Source: DATLZC01 sp037444005 (GTDB lineage: Bacteria > Chloroflexota > Dehalococcoidia > DSTF01 > JACRBR01). Taken from it: a DNA stretch of 13,623 nt. Location: NCBI GenBank assembly GCA_037444005.1, contig JBBING010000060.1:1-13623 (forward strand). The letters are read 5' to 3'. The translations under genes were made by a program, and so were the position numbers. Positions 6,195 to 12,756 of this stretch are shown in pieces; the stretch's first letter is position 1, and each line of letters starts with the position of its first letter. The notes under the pieces were generated by a model, which saw only the letters and a program-made list of their open reading frames with translations, made no database searches and was not told the origin of the DNA.

Positions 6195-7339
6195 GCCACC
6201 ACCGCCAGCGGCACCCGGCGCGCCTCTTCGGCCACGCTCTCGTACACCCGGGCGAATCCTTCGACCACGCGCTCCCAGCGGAAGCGCTCCGCCCGCTTGA
6301 GGCCCAGCGCTCGCATGCGGCGCGCCACGTCCGGCGACTCGAGCGTGACCCGCAGCGCCGCCGCCAGGCTGTCGACGTCGTCGGGCGCGGCCATGAGGGC
6401 GGCGTCGCCCAGCGCCTCGACGAGCGCATCGCAGTTCGAGGCGACGACGGGTGTGCCGCAGGCCATCGCCTCCAGCGGGGGCCACCCGAACCCCTCGGCG
6501 AATGAGGGGAAGAGCAGCGCGTCGCACGCGTTGTACAGCTCGACCAGCCGCTCGTCGGACACCTGTCCGCATTCGATCACGGCCCCGTCGAGGTCCAGCG
6601 ACCCGGCCAGCGCCGATTCGTCGTCGTCCATCGCCGCGCCTGCGCGCACCAGCGTCACGTCGACGCCCGACCCGCGTAGCGCCGCGATGACCCTGAGCGT
6701 GCCGGCAACGTTTTTGTAGGGCTGGCCCGTCGAGACATGCAGAACGGCGTACCGCCCCACGCCCCCAAGCGACGCCCGTAGCTCGGCACGCTCCCGTTCG
6801 GGCAGGGGCCGAAAGCGGGGGTGCACACCGTAGGGGACGACCTCGATGCGGTCCGCCGGTACACCGACGAGACGCTCGACGTCCCGTTTCGTGGCCTCGG
6901 TCGGACAGACCACCCGCGCCGCCCGGCGAAGGAACGAGACGCTCCACCGGAAGCGGACGAGCGCGAGCCCGGGGGGCCGAAAGCCGGCGGAGCCCTCAGC
7001 GGCGCGCAGGAGCATCAGGTCGTGACACGAAATGACGGTGCGCTCCGGCGGGAGCGACATCGCGACGTGCGCGTACCCGTGGTCGGCGATGTGGTACACC
7101 TCCGCCCGCTGGCGGCGCGCGACGAGCGGATACCACACCAGCCGCTTCCAGTAGCCGTCGACGCGCCCGAGCCCCGCCAGCCGCGCGAGAGGCGACCCTC
7201 GAACCGCGGTCGAGCGGAGCGCGACGGCGCGGTGGCCCGCGAACCCCTCTTCGAGCTCGTCGGCGAAGCGCTCCATGGAACGCAGGCCCTGTTCGGGCAT
7301 ATCGCGCAGGAGCAGCACATCGATCCGGCCCTCGGTCAT
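6191..7339 (-). CDS. GT4 family glycosyltransferase (mannosyltransferase B/WbaZ-like type)
   Basis: A 382-aa GT-B enzyme. Seen: a less conserved N-terminal acceptor domain with YHIADHGYAHVA (82-93) and VISCHDLMLL (102-111), a signature of the WbaZ/MtfB-like GT4 group; CPTEATKRDVERL (145-157); IEVVPYGVHPRF (165-176) at the junction; VLHVSTGQPYKN (199-210), replacing the more common GR-x-KG sequence at the start of the donor domain; VIECGQVSDERLVELY (254-269); and PSFAEGFGWPPLEAMACGTPVVAS (278-301) with E282-x7-E290 intact. ATG 7339 is used because it overlaps the previous stop as ATGA and is preceded by a GAGGG purine run; an ATG 13 codons upstream lies inside the preceding gene. The family often transfers mannose or rhamnose from a GDP or dTDP donor, but this is family knowledge, not proof. 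Confidence 0.88.
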   Translation of the reverse strand: MTEGRIDVLLLRDMPEQGLRSMERFADELEEGFAGHRAVALRSTAVRGSPLARLAGLGRVDGYWKRLVWYPLVARRQRAEVYHIADHGYAHVAMSLPPERTVISCHDLMLLRAAEGSAGFRPPGLALVRFRWSVSFLRRAARVVCPTEATKRDVERLVGVPADRIEVVPYGVHPRFRPLPERERAELRASLGGVGRYAVLHVSTGQPYKNVAGTLRVIAALRGSGVDVTLVRAGAAMDDDESALAGSLDLDGAVIECGQVSDERLVELYNACDALLFPSFAEGFGWPPLEAMACGTPVVASNCDALVEALGDAALMAAPDDVDSLAAALRVTLESPDVARRMRALGLKRAERFRWERVVEGFARVYESVAEEARRVPLAVVA

Positions 7340-7962
7340 TTCCGCGCCCTCAGCTCCCAGCTCGCTCCCCACAGCCAATCGAAGGGAGGCACTCGCAGCA
7401 GCGCCGGGACCAGGCCGACGAACCCCAGGCGATTCGAGAGCGGCACCGGTCCCATGCGCCAGATCGCCTCGACAATGAAGCCGGCGTCTTCGAGTAGCAG
7501 GCGGGCCGCCTCACGCGTGAAGCCGCGCACGTGCGTGTAGTCGGCCCATACTCGCGACGGCCGTGCCATCACCACCGACGCCACGAGGACGCCTCCCGGC
7601 CTGAGCACGCGGTACGCCTCGCGCGCGGCATGAGCCGGCTCGCGCAGATGCTCGAAGATGTCCTTCGCCAAGACGCCGTCGAACCATGCGTCGGGGTACG
7701 GCAGCGCCTCTCGCTCGAGGTCCACCTGCGCCGCGAGTTCGTGTCGAGAGGCGAGCGCGACGGCCAGCGGATCGACGTCCACGCCGTGCACTTCCACATC
7801 CGGGTCCGGGCGCAGGCGGCCGAAGTCGCCGGCGCCGCAGCCGAGGTCGAGGATCCGGCACGCACCATCGAACTCGCGGTAATAGCGGGCAGCGAGCCCC
7901 GGCGGGAGCCCTCGTCCCTCGTAGTACGCCTGCTTCGCCACCGGTTCGACTCGCGCCGTCAT
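7336..7962 (-). CDS. Class I SAM-dependent methyltransferase
   Basis: A compact 208-aa methyltransferase. Seen: motif I RILDLGCGAGDFGRL (36-50), a complete glycine-rich SAM loop; GVDVDPLAV (60-68) with the acidic residue that binds the ribose hydroxyls; DAWFDGVLAKDIFEHLREP (91-109), the post-II/motif IV region; YRVLRPGGVLVAS (117-129); and HVRGFTREAARLLLEDAGF (144-162), the C-terminal region usual for Methyltransf_11-like sugar or lipid methyltransferases. The start ATG 7962 has ACAGGAGG 10 nt upstream and overlaps the preceding stop as ATGA; an ATG 18 codons further upstream has weaker support. It sits between two GT4 genes, so O-methylation of a sugar added by one of them is a reasonable guess. 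Ubiquinone-type methylation is less likely from context. Confidence 0.85.
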   Translation of the reverse strand: MTARVEPVAKQAYYEGRGLPPGLAARYYREFDGACRILDLGCGAGDFGRLRPDPDVEVHGVDVDPLAVALASRHELAAQVDLEREALPYPDAWFDGVLAKDIFEHLREPAHAAREAYRVLRPGGVLVASVVMARPSRVWADYTHVRGFTREAARLLLEDAGFIVEAIWRMGPVPLSNRLGFVGLVPALLRVPPFDWLWGASWELRARK

Positions 7963-9179
7963 GCCGCTAGCGCCTCCTGTCTCGCGTCCTCCGTCCGCAT
8001 CCCGCGCGCCAGACACGCTTCCACGATGCCGTCGGCGGCCCGCTCCACGCTGTACGCGTCGATTCGCGCCCGGCTCTTCCGGCCGAACCGGGCGCGCAGC
8101 TCCGGATCGGCCACGAGCGCGTCGATGGCACGAGCGAGCGCGTCGGTGTCGTCATGAGGGACCACGAAGCCATTCTCGCCTTCGCGGACGAGGTCGCGCG
8201 CGCAGCCCACGCGGTCGCTCACGACCACGGGCAGCCCGAAGTTCATCGCCTCGTTGACCACGAGACCCCAGGTCTCATTGTGAGACGACGGGAGCACGAA
8301 CAGATCTGCGGACGCGTAGGCGTTCGGGAGCTCGGTTTGATTCAAGAAGCCGGCGAACCGCACTCCCGGAACGCCCAGCCGGGCCGCGAGCGCCTCCGCA
8401 GCCGGGCGCAGCGGTCCATCGCCGGCCATCAGGAGCCAGCACGGCCGCGCCCGGCGTACGCGCGCGAAGGCATCGATGAGCCGCAACGGCTGCTTCTTCT
8501 CGATGAACTTGCCGGCGAACAACACGACCGGGGCGTCGTCCGTGATCCCCAAGGACCGGCGCAACGCGTCGCGCCGGCGGGCGAGTTGCCGGGCCCGCCG
8601 CTGGAAGAAGGCGTTGTCGACGGCGTAGGGCGCGAAGAACAGCCGCCGCTCGGGGATGCCGTATCGCCGGAAGTACCGCCGGTTCTCCTCTCCGATGTAC
8701 AGGCCCGAGCACTGCGCGAACAGCGCCCGCAGGAGCGGCTCCTTGAGCGCGCGGCGACGCCACGGCCTTCGTTGCAGCAAGGTCTGCTCATCCCGCAGCA
8801 ACACCGTCATCCTGCGAGCGCGCGCCGCGGCCACCGCGAGCCATGCGGTCGCGTGCATGTAGCCGTGGACCCAGAGCGCGTCGTAACGGCCGCTCGCGAC
8901 TTCGCGCGCGATGTCGAAGTTCGGGCGCGCGATGAAGCCGTCGGACACGGGAGCCCCCCGTGCACTCGGAAGCATGCGCCACCGATAGCCTTCGAGGAGC
9001 GGCGTGTCCCACCGCACAGGGCGTCCGAACCCCGGGTCGTGGTACGCCCCGGCCGTCAGGTCTGAACAGAAGAACACCGTGAGGTCCACTTCGGGGCGGC
9101 GCGCGAGTTCGCGGTAGAGCGGCGCGAAGTACTGGATCGGGTGCGACACCACGTGTGCCAGCCGTACGACGGTCTTCAT
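7959..9179 (-). CDS. GT4 family glycosyltransferase
   Basis: A 406-aa GT-B enzyme. Seen: N-terminal VVRLAHVVSHPIQYFAPLYR (4-23), a well-known start in GT4 enzymes of surface glycan clusters; FCSDLTAGAYHDPGFG (37-52); WVHGYMHATAW (103-113); VLLRDEQTLL (126-135); FFAPYAVDNAFF (181-192) at the domain junction; VLFAGKFIEKKQPLRLI (219-235), beginning the donor domain; MAGDGPLRP (251-259); and PSSHNETWGLVVNEAMNFGLPVVVSD (297-322) with an intact E302-x7-E310. ATG 9179 has GAGGG 7 nt upstream and follows the flippase stop by 4 nt, the only junction in the operon with a gap. It overlaps the next start as ATGA. Position right after the flippase does not indicate order of action. Donor unknown. Confidence 0.9.
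   Translation of the reverse strand: MKTVVRLAHVVSHPIQYFAPLYRELARRPEVDLTVFFCSDLTAGAYHDPGFGRPVRWDTPLLEGYRWRMLPSARGAPVSDGFIARPNFDIAREVASGRYDALWVHGYMHATAWLAVAAARARRMTVLLRDEQTLLQRRPWRRRALKEPLLRALFAQCSGLYIGEENRRYFRRYGIPERRLFFAPYAVDNAFFQRRARQLARRRDALRRSLGITDDAPVVLFAGKFIEKKQPLRLIDAFARVRRARPCWLLMAGDGPLRPAAEALAARLGVPGVRFAGFLNQTELPNAYASADLFVLPSSHNETWGLVVNEAMNFGLPVVVSDRVGCARDLVREGENGFVVPHDDTDALARAIDALVADPELRARFGRKSRARIDAYSVERAADGIVEACLARGMRTEDARQEALAA
7973..7980 (-). promoter_or_regulatory. Ribosome-binding site of the 208-aa methyltransferase gene
   Basis: The minus strand reads ACAGGAGG, ending 10 nt before ATG 7962. It lies in the 3' end of the upstream glycosyltransferase gene and supports the shorter of two possible starts. 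Confidence 0.6.
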
Positions 9180-9183
9180 CGCT

Positions 9184-10686
9184 TCACCCTCGCGATGTCG
9201 CCCGCGCCGCGCCCAGCGCCCCTGCGCGCAGCTCCGGCCGGTCCTCTCGCGGGGGAGCGGATCGCAGCCCCGCCAGGATGGTCCGACCGTGAGCCAGCAT
9301 CCGCGCGCCGTCCACCAGCGCCAACGCCATCGCGTACATCGCCGCCAGCGTGAGTCCACCCAGCGCGAGCCGCGGGAGGTCGCCCTCGACGCCAGCCGAC
9401 AGGACGGCGAAAGCGGCCACCGCGGACGCGGCCGCAGCCACGACCGGCGCGACGAACTCGCGCCACGAGAGCGGCGCCAGACGCCGCACGTGCGGGATGA
9501 TCGCGACGACGCCTGCGACCATTCCGACGGCGACGGCCGCGGCGGCACCGACGCCACCCCAGAGCCACGAGCAGAGCGGAACGGCGGGCAGGAACAGCCC
9601 GAGCTGCCACAGGCGGGCGCGCAGGACGCTCCCGACCTGGCCGTTGGCGACGAGCAAGACGCGCATCTGGTCGAAGAGCGGCGCGAGCAGCGCGTACACG
9701 CTGAGGAGCCGCAGCATGGGCGCCCCCTCGCGCCACGGCTCGCCGTACAGGAACGCCAACGTCTCGCCAGGCAGCACGAGGAACATCAGCGCGAGCGGGG
9801 TCACGCCCCGCGAAAGGATGAACATGAGCAGAGCGAACACGCGCGCGGTGCGTTCGCGGTCGTCCTGAATGCGGGCGTACGTGGCGAGCGGGAGCTGCTG
9901 CAGCACGGGGCCGTACAGGCGGTTCCCGGTCTCCGTCAGGATGTAGCCCTGGTTGTACAGGCCGAGCTGCCGCGCGCCCGACACGACTCCCAGCACCAGA
10001 TTGTCGTACCGGTGGAACAGCATCTCGCCCAGGCGCGACCCGACCATTCCCGCGCCGAAGCGCAGCAGCTCGCGGGCCTTCGCGACGCTGAATCGACGCC
10101 CGGGGACGCACCGAGTGAGTGCGACCGCCAGGGCGACCATGACGACGCTCACGGCGACGTCGCGGGCCCCGAGCGCCCATACGCCGGCGCCCCGCTGCGC
10201 CAACACGAGCGCGACAGCGGCGCCGCATCCGACCGACGCCAGCTGGATCAGGGAAAAACGGCCATAGGCGAACTCTCGCTCGAGACACGCGATGAAGCAG
10301 CCTGCGAAGAGTTGCAGGACGCGTCCACCGACGACCGCCAGTAACACGAGCGCGATCGCTGCTCCTTCGAGCGCCCACAGTCCCGCCGCGACGCCTGCGC
10401 TCGCGGCGACGAGAACGCCGGAGATAGGCACGAGCAGCGCCATCGCGGTGTCGAACGCTTCGTCGAGCGTCTCCTGTGGCTCCCGGATGAGGGCCACCGG
10501 GAGGCTCCAGGCCCCCAGCACGAACAGAAGCTCGGTCACGGCGATGGCGAACACGACTTTGCCGAACTCGTTGGGCGCGACCATGCGCGCCAGGGCCAGC
10601 GTCGCGGCGAACGACACGGCGTACGCGCTGAGGTTGGTCACAGAGAGGAGTGCGGCGCCGCGCGCCGCCGAGCGAGCGAGGTTCAT
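9184..10686 (-). CDS. Wzx-like lipid-linked oligosaccharide flippase (MOP superfamily)
   Basis: A 500-aa polytopic membrane protein that by family flips an undecaprenyl-linked oligosaccharide from the inner to the outer face of the cytoplasmic membrane. Seen: many hydrophobic segments spread over the length (about 13-33, 43-66, 80-103, 107-135, 145-163, 170-190, 208-235, 284-306, 324-346, 361-377, 379-397, 411-430, 438-459). This is consistent with the 12-14 helices of MOP transporters. Family-like sequences include ALARMVAPNEFG (31-42), RFGAGMVGSRLGEMLFHRYDN (209-229) with LVLGVVSGARQLGLYNQGY (230-248), and the loop ATYARIQDDRERT (268-280). The C-terminal 40 residues are hydrophilic. ATG 10686 overlaps the previous stop as ATGA, and GGTGG/GGAGG purines lie just upstream. 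It is the only transporter in the window and marks the pathway as Wzx-type rather than ABC-type. Substrate unknown. Confidence 0.88.
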   Translation of the reverse strand: MNLARSAARGAALLSVTNLSAYAVSFAATLALARMVAPNEFGKVVFAIAVTELLFVLGAWSLPVALIREPQETLDEAFDTAMALLVPISGVLVAASAGVAAGLWALEGAAIALVLLAVVGGRVLQLFAGCFIACLEREFAYGRFSLIQLASVGCGAAVALVLAQRGAGVWALGARDVAVSVVMVALAVALTRCVPGRRFSVAKARELLRFGAGMVGSRLGEMLFHRYDNLVLGVVSGARQLGLYNQGYILTETGNRLYGPVLQQLPLATYARIQDDRERTARVFALLMFILSRGVTPLALMFLVLPGETLAFLYGEPWREGAPMLRLLSVYALLAPLFDQMRVLLVANGQVGSVLRARLWQLGLFLPAVPLCSWLWGGVGAAAAVAVGMVAGVVAIIPHVRRLAPLSWREFVAPVVAAAASAVAAFAVLSAGVEGDLPRLALGGLTLAAMYAMALALVDGARMLAHGRTILAGLRSAPPREDRPELRAGALGAARATSRG

Positions 10687-11594
10687 CGCGCCTCCACCAA
10701 CGGCCGCCCGGCCACGTTCGCAGCTTCCTCACCTGAGGCCTTCGGGCGCATCCATACCGTCGCTGCGAAGGTGAGCAGATCCTCCTCGTCGTAGCGCGCG
10801 GTCAGCGCCCGCCATACATCGGGATGTCGTCTTCGGAACGCCAACGCCTGCGGCGACACGTGCAGCGTCACGTGGTCCATCTCGAAATGGCGCCGAAACG
10901 CTTCGAGGTACTGCCGATACGTCCAGCGGCTGAACATGCCGTGGCGCAGGTAGAACAACGCTTCCTCCCGCTCGTATGGGATGCCCCGGCGCTCCAGATA
11001 CCGCACGAACTCATCCTCGGGCATCAGGAGATGCTCGAAGGCGCCGAGATAGTGCGCGCCGCCGTGGGTGTAGTAGAGGGGCCCGAAGTTCGCGAAGACG
11101 AGGCCCGTCGGCCGCACGACGCGGGCCATCTCGCGAACAGCCAGCTCGACGCCGTCCACATGCTCGAGGAGCGCGGTCGACGCCACGATGTCGAAGGACG
11201 CGTCTGCGAAGCCGAGCCGGCGCACGTCCATGCGCGCGAAGGCCACGCCGGGATACTCGCGCCAGCGGGCGCGAGCGAAGAAGTCGACCGCCGTGAGCGA
11301 CCGGGGCCGCTCGCGAAGCCATAACCCCAGCTCGTCGGCATGGCCGACACCGAGCACGAGCACATCCGCGTCGCGCACGGGGTGAAGCCGTTTGGTGCGG
11401 CGCAGGTGCGCCTCGGGTTCGTTGCCGCGGCCGGACAGCAACACCTCGTCGAACTCCATTCGCGCCAGGTATGGCGCCACCCGCAGGTAGAAGGCCGGGC
11501 GGTTGCGTATCCAGTTCAGCGCGGGATACGTCGCCCGCACGGCGCGCACCAGCCAGCCGCTTCGCTTGGCGAACGCCTTACATTGCGCGAGCAT
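10683..11594 (-). CDS. Class I SAM methyltransferase-like protein with divergent cofactor motif
   Basis: A 303-aa protein with an overall Methyltransf_11-like core. Seen: an N-terminal helical region (1-75); motif I equivalent VLVLGVGHADELGLWL (78-93), in which the usual G-x-G-x-G is reduced to G-V-G followed by His-Ala-Asp; the acidic strand end TAVDFF (101-106); DVRRLGFADASFDIVAST (123-140) and LLEHVDGVELAVREMARVVRPTG (142-164), both standard; then an extended insertion with FGPLYYTHGGAHYLGAFEHLL (170-190) not found in minimal methyltransferases; and a C-terminal region (220-285) with many aromatic and charged residues. ATG 11594 has CAGGAG 9 nt upstream and lies 17 nt inside the preceding gene. 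Cofactor binding is likely because the later motifs are normal. The His-rich insertion may form the acceptor site. Sugar methylation is inferred from context only. Confidence 0.75.
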   Translation of the reverse strand: MLAQCKAFAKRSGWLVRAVRATYPALNWIRNRPAFYLRVAPYLARMEFDEVLLSGRGNEPEAHLRRTKRLHPVRDADVLVLGVGHADELGLWLRERPRSLTAVDFFARARWREYPGVAFARMDVRRLGFADASFDIVASTALLEHVDGVELAVREMARVVRPTGLVFANFGPLYYTHGGAHYLGAFEHLLMPEDEFVRYLERRGIPYEREEALFYLRHGMFSRWTYRQYLEAFRRHFEMDHVTLHVSPQALAFRRRHPDVWRALTARYDEEDLLTFAATVWMRPKASGEEAANVAGRPLVEAR

Positions 11595-12756
11595 GAGCGG
11601 GAACTCCTGTGCCGCGCGGCGTCGCGAGCGCGGCGTACGCCCCGTCCATCTCGAGGCCGTACGCCTCCCACGTTCGCCGGGATGCCGTCGCGAACGCCGC
11701 CCGGCCCATGGCGTCGCGGAGCCGCGCGTCGCGCGCCAACGTCCGCATACGCTCGGCCAGCGCCGCCGCGTCGCGGGCTGGCGTCACGAACCCGTTCACG
11801 CCGTCGTCGATGAGGTCCGCGCACCCCGCATGGTCCGACACGATGACGGGGAGCCCGGCGGCCATCGCCTCGACGGCGGCGAGCCCGAAGCCGTCTTCGA
11901 CCGACGGCAGGACGAAAAAGTCGGCCTCGCGGAACTCGGCCGCCAGGGCGGCGCCGGCGCGCGGGCCGACGAGCTCGACGCCGTCCGGAAGCGGGCGGAG
12001 GCGCTCGAGCAGCGCGCGGCCCACCGGCCCGACGAGCCGCAGGGTCGCGTTCGCGTCGAGCCGGCGAAACGCATCCAGCAGATACGGCACGCCCTTCCGC
12101 ACGTCGACGCGCCCGACGAAGAGAATCCGCGGCGTCTCCCGCGCTGGCCGTTCGGCCGGCGGCTCGACGCGGGGCATCGCCGTCTCGCACACGACCGCAA
12201 GCTTCGATTCCGGCACCCCTCGCTCGATGAAGGTCTGCCGTACGAATCGGGACGGCGTCACGATGAGATCCGCCTCTTCGTACTCGGCGAGCGTCCGCCG
12301 GATGACCGCCGGGTGCGTGACGACGCCGGTCAGCCCGAGCCGTTCGAGCTCCTCCGTGAGGAGCGCGGTTTGCGTGACGATATGGGCCGATCCCGTCTGC
12401 AGGACCGCCGGCAGCCCGCGCTGATGCACCTTGCGGAGCGAGATGAGGGCAGCGCTGGCCCAACCGTTGAAAACGTCGCAAGGGCCGAGCGCGCGTGAAG
12501 CGAGCAGGTCGAAGAGCGCGGTGACGGCGATCTGATTGGCCGGCTGGATCCACCGCGGCCCGAAGCGCTGCACTGCATAGTTCCACACACCGACGGGCGC
12601 CAGCGCGCGGGCCCGGCCGCGCGAGACGCCGAAGGCAGCGACCCTGCCATACGGAAGAGGCGTGAGCAGGCGCGTCAATCGGTCGCGCGATTCCAGCCAG
12701 CGAGCCCACAGGTAGGCCGGCTGGAACTTCCCCGGCACGCTGACCGTGATCCTCAC
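11578..12756 (-). CDS. GT4 family glycosyltransferase (GTG start)
   Basis: A 392-aa GT-B enzyme. Seen: RITVSVPGKFQPAYLW (2-17) at the N-terminus; DVFNGWASAAL (94-104); VLQTGSAHIVTQ (118-129); EADLIVTPSRFVRQTFIERGV (161-181); ILFVGRVDVRKGVPYLLDAF (211-230), the donor-domain start with conserved Gly-Arg and Lys-Gly; LVGPVG (241-246); and PSVEDGFGLAAVEAMAAGLPVIVSD (284-308). In the last block the first residue of the E-x7-E spacing is Asp288, with Glu287 just before it and Glu296 at the end. The start is GTG 12756, chosen because it overlaps the preceding stop as GTGA and because the upstream frame is Arg/Ala-rich noise. The stop overlaps the methyltransferase start by 17 nt. The N-terminal domain (to about 200) resembles GT4 enzymes of O-antigen loci. 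Donor unknown. Confidence 0.87.
   Translation of the reverse strand: MRITVSVPGKFQPAYLWARWLESRDRLTRLLTPLPYGRVAAFGVSRGRARALAPVGVWNYAVQRFGPRWIQPANQIAVTALFDLLASRALGPCDVFNGWASAALISLRKVHQRGLPAVLQTGSAHIVTQTALLTEELERLGLTGVVTHPAVIRRTLAEYEEADLIVTPSRFVRQTFIERGVPESKLAVVCETAMPRVEPPAERPARETPRILFVGRVDVRKGVPYLLDAFRRLDANATLRLVGPVGRALLERLRPLPDGVELVGPRAGAALAAEFREADFFVLPSVEDGFGLAAVEAMAAGLPVIVSDHAGCADLIDDGVNGFVTPARDAAALAERMRTLARDARLRDAMGRAAFATASRRTWEAYGLEMDGAYAALATPRGTGVPAHARAM
11604..11609 (-). promoter_or_regulatory. Ribosome-binding site of the 303-aa methyltransferase gene
   Basis: The minus strand reads CAGGAG, ending 9 nt before ATG 11594. It lies in the 3' end of the upstream GT4 gene and supports that start. 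Confidence 0.55.

Noticed and set aside
6195..6947. N-terminal extension of the GT4 gene that starts at 6194
   Set aside because: The extension is Arg/Gly-rich and lies inside the upstream GT4 gene. The family N-terminus begins at ATG 6194, which overlaps the upstream stop.
9180..9557. N-terminal extension of the GT4 gene that starts at 9179
   Set aside because: It lies inside the flippase gene, is low-complexity, and the family start (KTVVRLAHVVSHP) is at ATG 9179 with a GAGGG site.
9176..10732. A 518-codon minus-strand frame over the flippase gene in another phase
   Set aside because: Its translation is Arg/Gly/Ala-rich noise, while the other phase (9184-10686) gives a regular set of hydrophobic helices with flippase motifs and coupled junctions.
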